A DNA stretch of 64,000 nucleotides from UBA4644 sp900555855 (GTDB taxonomy: Bacteria > Bacillota > Clostridia > Oscillospirales > Butyricicoccaceae). The stretch lies in contig DAWAJD010000005.1 of NCBI GenBank assembly GCA_052289195.1, positions 13,886 to 77,885 on the forward strand, given 5' to 3'. Both the position numbers and the translations under genes were made by a program. This document shows positions 39,750 through 49,022 of the stretch, piece after piece; within the stretch, counting starts at the first letter, position 1, and each line of letters begins with the position of its first letter. Below the pieces are notes generated by a model. The model was not told where the DNA came from and did not search any database. It saw only the letters and a program-made list of their open reading frames with translations.

Positions 39750-40367
39750 ATGGAAAAAGGCAATACCCGGCAGCAGATCCTGCAGGCCGCGCTGGAGCTG
39801 TTTTCCACCCAGGGCTTTGAGGCCACTTCGATGTCGCAGATCGCAGACGCCGTTGGCATCCGCAAGGCCTCGGTATACAGCCATTTTGAAAGCAAGCAGG
39901 CCCTTTTGGACGCGCTGCTGCAGGAGACGCTGGAACAATATGACCGGCACTCCCTGTTTGCCGGGGCAGACTGGGACGATCCGGCCTTTACCGCCGCGCG
40001 GCAGGATATCCCGCCGGACCGGGCGGTGGAGAAGATCCTGCAGCAGGTGCGCTATATCCTGCACGATCCCCAGATCAGCCGCTCCCGGAAGATGCTGACC
40101 ATCGAGCAGTTCCGCAACCCCACGCTGAAGGCCCTGCGGACCCGGCAGAACTATACGGAGGTGCTGCGCTATTTTACCGGCCTGGTGCGCTTTCTCATCC
40201 GCCGGGGCAAGCTGGCGGAAGGCGATGCGGAGGCCATGGCGGCGCAGCTCTGCCTGCCCGTTTCCGTATGGATCGAACTCTGTGACCGGGAGCCGGAGCG
40301 GGAGGAAGCGGTGATGGCGCTGATCGAGCGGCATATCCGGCAGTTTTTTGAAATCTATGGGAGGTGA
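39750..40367 (+). CDS. TetR/AcrR family transcriptional regulator
   Basis: 205 residues. N-terminal TetR HTH (TRQQILQAALELFSTQGFEATSMSQIADAVGIRKASVYSHFESKQALLDALL, about 5-58), followed by a helical ligand-binding domain. First gene of an operon with a GNAT enzyme and a two-gene ABC exporter, so it probably controls them in response to a small molecule. Confidence 0.93.
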   Translation: MEKGNTRQQILQAALELFSTQGFEATSMSQIADAVGIRKASVYSHFESKQALLDALLQETLEQYDRHSLFAGADWDDPAFTAARQDIPPDRAVEKILQQVRYILHDPQISRSRKMLTIEQFRNPTLKALRTRQNYTEVLRYFTGLVRFLIRRGKLAEGDAEAMAAQLCLPVSVWIELCDREPEREEAVMALIERHIRQFFEIYGR

Positions 40368-40373
40368 CCTGCT

Positions 40374-41114
40374 ATGGATTACATCCGAATCACCAGAGAA
40401 AACATCGACAAGGAGCATATCTGCTGCGCCATGTCCGGCAAGCAGAGCCTTGCGAAGAAGGAATGGCTCAAGCAGCGCTTTGACGAGGGCCTTGTCTTTT
40501 ATCGAAGCCAGGAGCGGGGCAAGTGCTTTATCGAATATCTTCCGGCCGAAAACGCATGGGTCCCCATTCAGGCGGAGGGCTGGCTCTATATCGACTGTCT
40601 GTGGATCGCCGGCGCCATGAAGGGCCACGGCTATGCAAACGATCTGCTGGAGGAATGTATCCGCGACGCCCGGGCCCAGGGAAAGAAGGGCCTCTGCATC
40701 CTTTCTGCGGAGGGGCGCAAGCGGGAGTTTCTGGCAGACCCCAAATTTCTGGCCCACAAGGGCTTTGCCCTGGCCGATACCTCCGACTGCGGCATCACCC
40801 TGATGTATCTGCCGCTGGATCCTGCGGCTGCGCCGCCGCAGTTTCGGGAATGTGCCAGACATCCCATGACCCAGGGGGAGGGCTTTGTCCTTTATTATAC
40901 CGACCAGTGTCCCTTCACTTATTACTGGGTCCCCCGGGTGGAGCAGGCCGCCAGAGAACAGGGCATCCCCTTCCGGGCGATCCATATCACCGACCGGGAA
41001 GCCGCCCAGAGCGTCCCCGCGCCGGTGACCACCTACGCCCTGTTCCGGGACGGTAAGTTCGTGACCCAGAGCATCCAGTCGGATAAAAAATTTCTTGCGC
41101 TGGCGGCAAAGTAA
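40374..41114 (+). CDS. GNAT acetyltransferase with C-terminal YoaP domain
   Basis: 246 residues. N-terminal GNAT domain (about 1-150) with the acetyl-CoA loop region IDCLWIAGAMKGHGYANDLLEECIRDA. The C-terminal part (about 165-246, FVLYYTDQCPFTYYWVP) resembles the YoaP-like domain found behind such GNATs. Substrate is unknown. GGAGG precedes the start, 6 bp after tetR. Its place in a TetR-ABC operon suggests a detoxification or resistance role, which is inference. Confidence 0.82.
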   Translation: MDYIRITRENIDKEHICCAMSGKQSLAKKEWLKQRFDEGLVFYRSQERGKCFIEYLPAENAWVPIQAEGWLYIDCLWIAGAMKGHGYANDLLEECIRDARAQGKKGLCILSAEGRKREFLADPKFLAHKGFALADTSDCGITLMYLPLDPAAAPPQFRECARHPMTQGEGFVLYYTDQCPFTYYWVPRVEQAAREQGIPFRAIHITDREAAQSVPAPVTTYALFRDGKFVTQSIQSDKKFLALAAK

Positions 41115-41159
41115 AGCCGCAGCGCCACACCATACCATCAACAGGAGGAAACAGATCCT

Positions 41160-41870
41160 ATGCTGCGCATTGAACACCTGACCAAGACCTTCGGAGAGAA
41201 GAAGGCTGTAGACGATCTGAGCCTGCACATCGCGCCGGGCGAGATCTATGGCTTTATCGGCCACAACGGCGCGGGCAAGACCACCACGCTGAAAGCCGTG
41301 GCGGGCATTCTGCGGTTCGATTCCGGCGAGATCCGGATCGACGGCTGCTCCGTTGCCGAGCAGCCGCTGGAATGCAAGCGCCGTCTGGCCTATATCCCCG
41401 ACAACCCGGATCTTTATGATTACATGACGGGCATCCAGTATCTGAACTTCATCGCGGATATTTTCGGCGTCTCCGCCGCAGACCGGCAGGCCCGCATCCG
41501 GGATCTGGCCCAGCGCTTTGAGCTCACCGCCGACCTGGCCCAGCCCATCGCTGCCTATTCCCACGGCATGAAGCAGAAGCTGGCCATCATCTCCGCCTGG
41601 CTGCACCAGCCCAAGCTCATCATCATGGACGAGCCCTTCGTGGGGCTGGACCCCAAGGCGGCCCATCTGCTGAAGGGCATGATGCGGGAGCACTGCGACG
41701 CGGGCGGCGCCATTTTCTTCTCCACCCATGTGCTGGAGGTGGCGGAAAAGCTCTGCGACAAGGTCGCCATCATCAAGGCCGGCGCGCTGATCCGTTCCGG
41801 CACCATGGAGGAGGTCAAGGGCGACGATTCGCTGGAGGAAGTGTTCCTGGAGCTGGAGGAGGATGCATAA
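41160..41870 (+). CDS. ABC transporter ATP-binding protein (ABC-2 exporter)
   Basis: 236 residues. Walker A GHNGAGKTTT (about 38-47), signature-like AYSHGMKQKLAIISAWLHQP, Walker B LIIMDEPFVGLDP and STHVLEVAEKLCD. Subfamily of CcmA/YhaQ-like exporters. The start of the permease follows the stop directly. Confidence 0.92.
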   Translation: MLRIEHLTKTFGEKKAVDDLSLHIAPGEIYGFIGHNGAGKTTTLKAVAGILRFDSGEIRIDGCSVAEQPLECKRRLAYIPDNPDLYDYMTGIQYLNFIADIFGVSAADRQARIRDLAQRFELTADLAQPIAAYSHGMKQKLAIISAWLHQPKLIIMDEPFVGLDPKAAHLLKGMMREHCDAGGAIFFSTHVLEVAEKLCDKVAIIKAGALIRSGTMEEVKGDDSLEEVFLELEEDA

Positions 41871-43472
41871 ATGATCAGGCTGCTGGTAAAAAAGCAGCTG
41901 TGGGAGATCTTCCGCAGCTACTTTTATGACGCAAAGAAGAACAAGGCCCGTTCCCGCCTGGGGACGGCCGCCTATATCCTGCTCTTTGCCGTTTTGATGC
42001 TGGGCGTCATCGGCGGTATGTTCACCTTCGTGGCCAAAAGCATTTGCGGCGCGCTGGCGGCGGCGGGTATGGACTGGCTGTATTTCACGCTGATGGGGCT
42101 GATGGCGATCCTGCTGGGGACCTTCGGCAGCGTGTTCAACACCTATTCCGGCCTGTATCTGGCCCGGGACAACGACCTGCTGCTTTCCATGCCCATCCCG
42201 GTGCGGGCCATCATGACGGCCCGGCTGCTGGGCGTTTATCTCATGGGCCTGATGTATTCCGGCGTGGTGATCCTGCCCGCCGTGATCGTTTACTGGTTCA
42301 CCGTCTCGGCTGCGCCGGGGGCCGTGGCCGGCGGGCTGATCCTGACGCTGATGATCTCGCTGCTGGTACTGACGCTGTCCTGTGCGCTGGGCTGGGTGGT
42401 GGCAAAGATCAGCCTGAAGCTGAAAAACAGGAGCTTCATCACGGTATTGGTGTCGCTGGTCTTCTTCGGCGCTTACTATTTCTTCTATTTTAAGGCCCAG
42501 AGCATGATCCAGGCGCTGGTGCAGCACGCGGCGGAATACGGCGCGAAGATCAAAAGCGCGGCCTATCCCCTTTATGTCTTCGGACAGGCCGGCGCCGGCG
42601 ACGGCGCTTCCATGGCCATCCTTTCCGCGGTCACGCTGGCGGCGCTGGCGCTGGTCTGGTATCTGATCGCCCGGAGCTTCCTGCAGATCGCCACGGCCAC
42701 GGGGGCCACGGAAAAGCGGGTCTACCGGGAACGGGCCGCAAAAAAGGCCAGTCCCTCTGCCGCGCTGCTGCGGAAGGAGCTGGGCCGCTTCACCTCCAGC
42801 CCCAGCTATATGCTCAACACCGGTCTGGGCGTTTTGCTGCTGACGGCGGCGGGGGTTGGCCTGCTGATCAAGGGCGGCGCTCTGGTGGCCGTGCTGAACG
42901 AGATATTTGCGGAGTGGGAGGGCTGCACGCCGCTGATGCTCTGCGCCGGTATCTGTATGCTGGCGGGGCTTTCCTTTCCTGCCGCCCCCTCCGTCTCGCT
43001 GGAGGGCAAATATATCTGGCAGATGCATGTCCTGCCGGTGACGCCCTGGCAGGCGCTGCGGGCCAAGCTGCAGCTGCAGCTGCTGCTGACGGCCGTCCCC
43101 GCGGCCTTCTGCCTGCTGTGCGCCATGATCGTATATCCCTTCTCTGCGGCGGAGCTTGCGCTGACCGTGTTGGTGACGCTGACCTATACGCTGTTTTACG
43201 GGCTGGCGGCGCTGGCACTGGGGGTGCGGATGCCTGTGATGACCTGGTCCTCCGAGATCACGCCCATCAAGCAGAACGCCTGCGTTCTGCTGGTCAGTCT
43301 GCTGAGCTTTGTGCATCCGCTGCTGCTGTGCGGCGGCTATCTGCTGCTGTCTGGCTGGAAGCTTGGCTATGCAGGCTATATGGGCTGCTTTTTGGCGGCG
43401 GAGCTGCTGCTCTCCGGTCTGCTCTGGTGCTGGCTCCGGAAGCGGGGCAGCGCCCGCTTCGCAGCGCTGTAA
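41871..43472 (+). CDS. ABC exporter permease
   Basis: 533 residues with about twelve hydrophobic segments, typical of the large ABC-2-like permeases that pair with a single ATPase. The ATG at 41871 touches the stop of the ATPase gene. A basic N-terminal stretch (YDAKKNKARSRLGTAAYI) precedes the first helix. Last gene of the TetR operon; the exported compound is unknown. Confidence 0.85.
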   Translation: MIRLLVKKQLWEIFRSYFYDAKKNKARSRLGTAAYILLFAVLMLGVIGGMFTFVAKSICGALAAAGMDWLYFTLMGLMAILLGTFGSVFNTYSGLYLARDNDLLLSMPIPVRAIMTARLLGVYLMGLMYSGVVILPAVIVYWFTVSAAPGAVAGGLILTLMISLLVLTLSCALGWVVAKISLKLKNRSFITVLVSLVFFGAYYFFYFKAQSMIQALVQHAAEYGAKIKSAAYPLYVFGQAGAGDGASMAILSAVTLAALALVWYLIARSFLQIATATGATEKRVYRERAAKKASPSAALLRKELGRFTSSPSYMLNTGLGVLLLTAAGVGLLIKGGALVAVLNEIFAEWEGCTPLMLCAGICMLAGLSFPAAPSVSLEGKYIWQMHVLPVTPWQALRAKLQLQLLLTAVPAAFCLLCAMIVYPFSAAELALTVLVTLTYTLFYGLAALALGVRMPVMTWSSEITPIKQNACVLLVSLLSFVHPLLLCGGYLLLSGWKLGYAGYMGCFLAAELLLSGLLWCWLRKRGSARFAAL

Positions 43473-43484
43473 GCATAATTGGGT

Positions 43485-43521
43485 TCAAAAAAGGGCCGGC
43501 AAGCCTTGCTTGCCGGCCCTT
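43485..43521. terminator. Terminator between convergent genes
   Basis: Perfect 13-bp stem AAGGGCCGGCAAG/CTTGCCGGCCCTT (43491-43503, 43509-43521). The T6 is on the minus strand, so it serves mainly the beta-propeller gene. Confidence 0.8.
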
Positions 43522-43600
43522 GCTGCTTCCAAAAGGGCGGTTTTCCTGATTTACCTGCCGCCGGGTGATGGAACGGGCGGAAAAGATGCCGGGTCTTGCG

Positions 43601-45472
43601 TCAGTCCACCAGCTCCTGCAGCAGACGGAAGGCACCGCCGTCGTAGACCTGCAGGCCCCAGCTCGAGACCAGATACAGATCGCCCCGGATCAGCAGGCCC
43701 CGCAGGTGATAGGTGTCGTAAAACGCCTCCGGCAGCGGCAGCGCCGCCAGCTGGACGAAGGCGCCGTCCTGATAGGCAAATACCAGATATTCCGTATCGG
43801 TGGCAAAGCCGATGCGGTTCTGCTCCGGCAGGATCAGCAGGGCCTTGTGGTCATCCAGCGCGGGAGAATACCAGCAGTCCTCCAAAAGAAGCAGATCCAG
43901 CTCCCGCAGCTCCGCCGGATCGGAGGAATCATACATGGCCAGCTTGAGCGCCTGGGCGAAGCCGGTCTCCTCATCGGCCCACTGGCCCAGACCGAAGAGC
44001 AGGCCGTCGCCGTAGACATGAAGATAGGAGGAGAAGCCGGGCAGCTTCAGCGCGGAAAGGATCACCGGCCGGGCCGGGTCGCTGAGGTCGGCGGCAAACA
44101 GCGGATCCGTCTGCCGGAAGGTGACAAAGTAGCACAGATCCCCGTCGAACCGGACGGAATAGATCTGCTCGTCCTGCCCCAGACCGGTAAGGCTGCCCAC
44201 GATGTTCAGCCCGCCGTCCAGAATATACAGGCTGCTGGACTGCTGCCCTTCGCCCCAGCGGTAATTGACGAAATCATAGACGGGATCGGTATAAACGCTC
44301 CACTGATCGGTGTTTTCCGTGACGGCAAGGCGGAGATAGCCGTCCTTCTCGTCCAGCGAAAACTGATTCAGCAGCCGGCCCGGGAGCTCGCCGGAGGCCC
44401 GCAGGGCCAGCCCGCCCGCCAGATCAAAGGCTGTGATGCCGGTGACTGCGCCGGAGGAATAGTCCACCACCGTATACTGGTTTTCCGAGCGGGGGGCGCT
44501 CTCCGTCTCCGCATAGCGGTCGGCGCAGAGATACAGGCTGGTCTTGCTCATGTAGACGGTGGAGACGCTGTCCAGCACCGTATAGGAGTCCAGCCGCCGG
44601 CCCGCCGCCACATCGATGGCGGAGACCACGGTATAGCTTGCCCCCTCCGGCAGCGTCTCCGGCAGCAGGATGCAGTCCGGCTCCGGCAGGCCGGAGGCTT
44701 CATTGGTATAAAGCGCGGGAATATAGCGCTCCGGCGCGTCGCCCTCCGCATAGTCCCAGATGAAATAGTCCGAGATCAGATACAAAACGCCGCCCATCAG
44801 GCGGGAATCGTGATAATTGCCGTCTTGTCCAAGACATTCGCCGAAGCGCACCTTTTCCGGGTCGGAAACATCCAGCAGCTGCACGCTGGTGCGAGCAGAG
44901 CCTCCCGTTTCCTCGTCCCAGCGGAAGTCGCTGCATAAAACGGCCAGCGTGCTTCCGAAGAGATACAGCTCCGAGATCTCACGGGAGCCGTCGCTGTCTT
45001 TGCCGGAGAGCTCCGCCCGGCCGATCAGGCGGCTGTCTGCGCCGGCGGCTTCATAGATCCGCAGCTGGGAGCCGGAGGCGGCGTAGATATACTGCCCGTC
45101 GGTCTTGACGATATCTGCCTCGTCCACGCCCGCCACCTGGGAAGCGGTGGAATAATCCGCCATGGGAGCGCTGTCCGCCGCGGCGGAATACTGGGCGTTC
45201 TCTGCCATGGGCGCTTCCGTCAGGGAGGCTTCCGGGACGGCTGCACCGTCGAAGGCCAGATCGTCCCGCAGAGCGGAGCCCGGCCCCCGGCCGCTCCGGG
45301 CGGAGAGCAGCCGGGAAAGCACATCCTCATAGGAGCCGGCCGGGGTCAGCTGGCCTGCGCGGGTGGCGCGGGCATCGTCCAGTCCCTGGGAAAGCACCTT
45401 GCCGCAGGCCACCAGCAAAACACACAGGCAGAGCAGCAGCCCCGTCAGCGGCAGCACCAGCTTTTTCATCAT
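43601..45472 (-). CDS. Secreted beta-propeller lipoprotein
   Basis: 623 residues. Signal peptide with lipobox (LLVACG). A short low-complexity region is followed by a large domain beginning TASQVAGVDEADIVKTDGQYIYAASGSQLRIYE, the diagnostic start of the beta-propeller domain family of secreted bacterial proteins. Repeated beta strands continue to the C-terminus. Probably a surface binding or scaffold protein; ligand unknown. The codon at 45472 is chosen over the upstream GTG at 45481 because of ribosome-site spacing. Confidence 0.88.
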   Translation of the reverse strand: MMKKLVLPLTGLLLCLCVLLVACGKVLSQGLDDARATRAGQLTPAGSYEDVLSRLLSARSGRGPGSALRDDLAFDGAAVPEASLTEAPMAENAQYSAAADSAPMADYSTASQVAGVDEADIVKTDGQYIYAASGSQLRIYEAAGADSRLIGRAELSGKDSDGSREISELYLFGSTLAVLCSDFRWDEETGGSARTSVQLLDVSDPEKVRFGECLGQDGNYHDSRLMGGVLYLISDYFIWDYAEGDAPERYIPALYTNEASGLPEPDCILLPETLPEGASYTVVSAIDVAAGRRLDSYTVLDSVSTVYMSKTSLYLCADRYAETESAPRSENQYTVVDYSSGAVTGITAFDLAGGLALRASGELPGRLLNQFSLDEKDGYLRLAVTENTDQWSVYTDPVYDFVNYRWGEGQQSSSLYILDGGLNIVGSLTGLGQDEQIYSVRFDGDLCYFVTFRQTDPLFAADLSDPARPVILSALKLPGFSSYLHVYGDGLLFGLGQWADEETGFAQALKLAMYDSSDPAELRELDLLLLEDCWYSPALDDHKALLILPEQNRIGFATDTEYLVFAYQDGAFVQLAALPLPEAFYDTYHLRGLLIRGDLYLVSSWGLQVYDGGAFRLLQELVD

Positions 45473-45642
45473 GAAAGACACAACCTTTCTTTCGATAAAT
45501 CCAATTTACTTGATTAGACGGCGAAAAAAGAAAAAAGTTTCACGATTTTTCAAAAAAATTGAAGAATGGTGGGAGCGGCCGCAGGGAGGACCGCAGAGAT
45601 TGTGAAGGGTTTCTGAAAACGGCACGATGCAGACGATTGTGG

Positions 45643-45671
45643 TTGTGCACCGGGCAAAAGAATGATATAAT
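45643..45671 (+). promoter_or_regulatory. Promoter of the ruvAB-glm operon
   Basis: TTGTGC (45643-45648), 17 bp, then extended -10 TGA-TATAAT (45663-45671), 49 bp before ruvA. Confidence 0.85.
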
Positions 45672-45719
45672 GGGACAAAATGCAGTTTGCAGCCTGAAAA
45701 GAAAATGCGGGGTGGAGCC

Positions 45720-46322
45720 ATGTTTTATTATATTTCCGGAAAGGTCGCGGCGGCGGAGGCGGGACTGGTGGTCCTTGATGCCGGCGGCGTGGGCTACGCC
45801 ATCAATACCTCCTATCCTTCCGCGCGCACGGTAAAGGTGGGAGAGCAGGCGCTGTTTTATACCTTCCTGCGGGTGGCGGAAAATATTTTTGAGCTGTATG
45901 GTTTCGTCCGGCGGGATGAGCTGGACTGCTTCAAGCAGCTGGTCACCATCTCCGGCGTGGGGCCCCGGGTGGCGCTGGCCATCCTCGGCACGGTGACGCC
46001 GGAAAAGCTGGCGCTCTGCGTGATCTCCGGCGACGAAAAGGCGCTGACGGCGGCGCCGGGCGTGGGCAAAAAGCTGGCCCAGCGGATCCTGCTGGAGCTG
46101 AAGGACAAAATGTCCCGGGATCAGCTGGAATCCGCCGCGCAGGGAAGCGGGACGGAGCTGCCCCAGACCGGGGCCGGAGCCTCCGCCATGGAGGATGCGC
46201 TGGCGGCGCTGGCCGTTTTGGGCTATCCCCGGGCGGCGGCCATGGCGGCGCTGGCCGGCGTAAAGGCAGAGGGCATGGGCACCGACGAGCTGGTCCGGGC
46301 CGCGCTGAAGCGACTGTTTTAA
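45720..46322 (+). CDS. ruvA: Holliday junction DNA helicase subunit RuvA
   Basis: 200 residues. OB-fold domain I (MFYYISGKVAAAEAGLVVLDAGGVGYAI), paired HhH motifs in domain II (LVTISGVGPRVALAIL; LTAAPGVGKKLAQRILLEL), and domain III that contacts RuvB. Binds Holliday junctions as a tetramer. The frame extends upstream, but the ATG at 45720 matches the conserved N-terminus. Confidence 0.95.
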   Translation: MFYYISGKVAAAEAGLVVLDAGGVGYAINTSYPSARTVKVGEQALFYTFLRVAENIFELYGFVRRDELDCFKQLVTISGVGPRVALAILGTVTPEKLALCVISGDEKALTAAPGVGKKLAQRILLELKDKMSRDQLESAAQGSGTELPQTGAGASAMEDALAALAVLGYPRAAAMAALAGVKAEGMGTDELVRAALKRLF

Positions 46323-46334
46323 GGGGGTGCGCCT

Positions 46335-47369
46335 GTGGCGATCGAATTCGGACAGCAAATGGAGGAGGAGCGTATCGTCTCCTCCACGCTCCGCACGGAG
46401 GATGCGCAGGAGCCGGCGCTGCGGCCCCATGTTTTAACGGAATATACCGGCCAGGAAAAGGCCAAGGAAAATCTTCGGATCTATATTCAGGCGGCCCGGC
46501 TCCGGGGGGAGCCGCTGGATCATGTTCTGCTTTACGGCCCGCCGGGCCTGGGCAAGACCACGCTGGCGGGCATCATCGCCAACGAGATGGGGGTCAATAT
46601 CCGCATCACCTCCGGCCCCGCCATCGAAAAGGCGGGGGATCTGGCGGCGCTGCTCACCAATCTGAATGAGAACGATGTGCTCTTCATCGACGAGATCCAC
46701 CGGCTCAACCGCAGCGTGGAGGAGGTGCTCTATCCCGCCATGGAGGACTATGCGCTGGATATCATCATCGGCAAGGGGCCGGCGGCCCGGTCGATCCGGC
46801 TGGATCTGCCCCGCTTCACGCTGATCGGCGCCACCACCCGGGCGGGCCAGCTTTCCTCGCCTCTGCGGGATCGCTTTGGCGTGCAGCTGCGGCTGGAGCT
46901 TTATTCGCCGGAGGAGCTGCAGGCCATCGTCACCCGGACGGCGGCCATTCTGGGCGTGGATATCGTCCCCTCCGGTGCGCTGGAGATCGCGTGCCGCTCC
47001 CGCGGGACGCCCCGCATCGCCAACCGCATTCTGAAGCGGGTGCGGGATTTTGCGCAGGTGAAGGGCGATGGGCGGGTAGACGCCGCCACGGCCGATCTGG
47101 CCCTGCGGGCGCTGGAGATCGACGGGCTTGGACTGGACCGCACCGACCGGCGGATGCTGGAGAGCATCATCAAAAACTTCCGCGGCGGCCCCGTGGGGCT
47201 GGAGACCCTTGCCGCCACCATCGGCGAGGAGAGCGTCACGCTGGAGGATGTTTACGAGCCGTATCTGCTGCAGATCGGGCTTTTGAACCGCACGCCCCGG
47301 GGCCGCTGCGTCACGCCCCGGGCCTATGAGCATCTGGGCATCCCGTTTTCCGGGCAGATGGAGCTTTAA
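46335..47369 (+). CDS. ruvB: Holliday junction DNA helicase motor RuvB
   Basis: 344 residues, starting at GTG. AAA+ motor with Walker A GPPGLGKTT, Walker B LFIDEIHRL, sensor GATTRAGQLSSPLRDRFG, and a winged-helix C-terminal domain. Drives branch migration with RuvA, which is encoded 12 bp upstream. Confidence 0.97.
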   Translation: MAIEFGQQMEEERIVSSTLRTEDAQEPALRPHVLTEYTGQEKAKENLRIYIQAARLRGEPLDHVLLYGPPGLGKTTLAGIIANEMGVNIRITSGPAIEKAGDLAALLTNLNENDVLFIDEIHRLNRSVEEVLYPAMEDYALDIIIGKGPAARSIRLDLPRFTLIGATTRAGQLSSPLRDRFGVQLRLELYSPEELQAIVTRTAAILGVDIVPSGALEIACRSRGTPRIANRILKRVRDFAQVKGDGRVDAATADLALRALEIDGLGLDRTDRRMLESIIKNFRGGPVGLETLAATIGEESVTLEDVYEPYLLQIGLLNRTPRGRCVTPRAYEHLGIPFSGQMEL

Positions 47370-47393
47370 TTCAGGAAAAGAGGAAGGATCATT

Positions 47394-48743
47394 ATGAAAT
47401 ATTTTGGAACAGACGGCATCCGTGGCAAGGCCAATGTGGAGCTGGATGCAAAGCTGGCGTATCGCGCCGGGCTGGCGCTGGGCGCGGTGCTGCGGAAGGA
47501 GCTGGGCCGCAAGCCGCTGGTCTTCATCGGCAGAGATACCCGCATCTCCGGCGGCATGCTGGAAGCGGCGCTGACGGCGGGTCTCTGCACCGCCGGGACG
47601 GATGTGACCGATCTGGGCGTCATGCCGACGCCCGCCGTGGCCTATCTGACGGCAAACACCCCCGCCGCCGACGCGGGCATCGTCATCTCCGCCAGCCACA
47701 ATCCCTTTGAGGACAACGGCATCAAGATCTTCGGCAGCCGGGGCTATAAGCTCACGGACAGCGAGGAGGCGCAGATCGAGGCCTATATCGATGCGCCCCC
47801 TGCGCTGCACATGACCGGCGGGCAGCTGGGCGCCGTCCGGCCCTTTGAAGGAGACCCGGTGCAGGCCTATGTATGCCATGTGGCCTCCACTGCGCCCTGC
47901 CGGCTCACCGGCATGCGCATCGCCGTGGACTGCGCCAACGGCGCCGCCTCCGCCACGGCAGAGGCTCTGTTCTGCAGGATGGGGGCGGACGCTGTCATCC
48001 TACACCAGTCGCCCGATGGCACCAACATCAACGCCGGCTGCGGCAGCACCCATATCGAGGGCCTGCAGGAGCTGGTGCGCAGCGGCAATTTTGCCGCCGG
48101 CGCGGCTTTTGACGGCGACGCAGACCGCTGCCTGATGGTAGACGAGACCGGCGAGCTGATCGACGGCGATCATCTGATCGGGCTGTTGGCGGAGGACATG
48201 AAGCGCCATGGCCGTCTGAAGGGCGGCGTGGTGGGGACGATCCTCACCAATCTGGGGCTCCATGCCTTTTTGGAGGAGCGGCAGATCCCTGTCTGGTCTG
48301 CCAAGGTGGGCGACCGGTATGTGCTGGAGGCCATGCGGGAAAAGGGCTGGAACATCGGCGGCGAGCAGTCCGGCCATGTGATCCTTTCCGACTATGCCAC
48401 CACCGGCGACGGCCAGCTCACCGCCGTGCAGTTCCTGTGCGCCCTGAAGGCCTCCGGCGCTGCCGCCAGTCAGCTGAATCGGCGCATCGAGAGCTTCCCC
48501 CAGGTGTCCATCAATGTTCCGGTGGCCAACGACCGCAAGCATCAGGTGGCGGCGCTGCCCGCCGTGGAGCAGGTGGGCCGGGAGATCGCGGAATATTTCG
48601 GCGGCCAGGGCCGGGTGGTCATCCGTCCCTCCGGGACGGAGCCGAAGGTCCGGGTCATGGTAGAGGGCCGGGATCCCGAGCAGGTGCAGCAGCAGGCGCA
48701 GCGGGCAGCCCAGGTGGTAAAGGCTGCGGTGGAAGCGCTGTAA
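47394..48743 (+). CDS. glmM: Phosphoglucosamine mutase
   Basis: 449 residues. Converts glucosamine-6-phosphate to glucosamine-1-phosphate for UDP-GlcNAc. FGTDGIRGKAN at the N-terminus, the phosphoserine loop ISASHNPFEDNGIK (about 100), the metal loop FDGDADRCLMVDE, and the sugar-binding GEQSGHVI are all present. Upstream of glmS, the preceding enzyme of the same pathway. Confidence 0.96.
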   Translation: MKYFGTDGIRGKANVELDAKLAYRAGLALGAVLRKELGRKPLVFIGRDTRISGGMLEAALTAGLCTAGTDVTDLGVMPTPAVAYLTANTPAADAGIVISASHNPFEDNGIKIFGSRGYKLTDSEEAQIEAYIDAPPALHMTGGQLGAVRPFEGDPVQAYVCHVASTAPCRLTGMRIAVDCANGAASATAEALFCRMGADAVILHQSPDGTNINAGCGSTHIEGLQELVRSGNFAAGAAFDGDADRCLMVDETGELIDGDHLIGLLAEDMKRHGRLKGGVVGTILTNLGLHAFLEERQIPVWSAKVGDRYVLEAMREKGWNIGGEQSGHVILSDYATTGDGQLTAVQFLCALKASGAAASQLNRRIESFPQVSINVPVANDRKHQVAALPAVEQVGREIAEYFGGQGRVVIRPSGTEPKVRVMVEGRDPEQVQQQAQRAAQVVKAAVEAL

Positions 48744-48810
48744 AGCCCATGCCAATTCTCCGGCAGGCGCCGGTTTTGATAAGCCAAAGCAGGAAAGGAG
48801 GAGCATAGAA

Positions 48811-48966
48811 GCGCCGGAGCCGGGCGGGATGCGCCGGCTGACGAGGATGGAGGTTGCGCAAAAGCGCGAAAATCGAAGGGTTCGGCGGATGCCTCCCGTC
48901 TGCCGTGAGGCGAAAGGATCGCAGAAAAACCGCGGGGCGACCTGCGGGACAAAGGGCGATCCGCAC
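48811..48966 (+). ncRNA. glmS ribozyme
   Basis: Matches the glmS riboswitch-ribozyme upstream of glmS. The 5' GCGCC starts at 48811 (cleavage expected between A48810 and G48811). The core contains GACGAGGATGGAGGT (48840-48854), ATCGAA, then GGCGGATGCCTCCCG (48884-48898), and a 3' pseudoknot region around GGACAAAGGG. Glucosamine-6-phosphate acts as catalytic cofactor, so the mRNA is cleaved and glmS is lowered when the product is abundant. Confidence 0.95.
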
Positions 48967-49022
48967 GGAATTTAAATACATTTTGTCATTTTTTGTCGAG
49001 ATATTAAGGAGTGTTATCATAT

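Noticed and set aside
39693..43316. 1207-codon minus-strand frame across tetR, GNAT and ABC genes
   Set aside because: It mirrors four well-recognised plus-strand genes and its product is Arg/Gln/His-rich without motifs.
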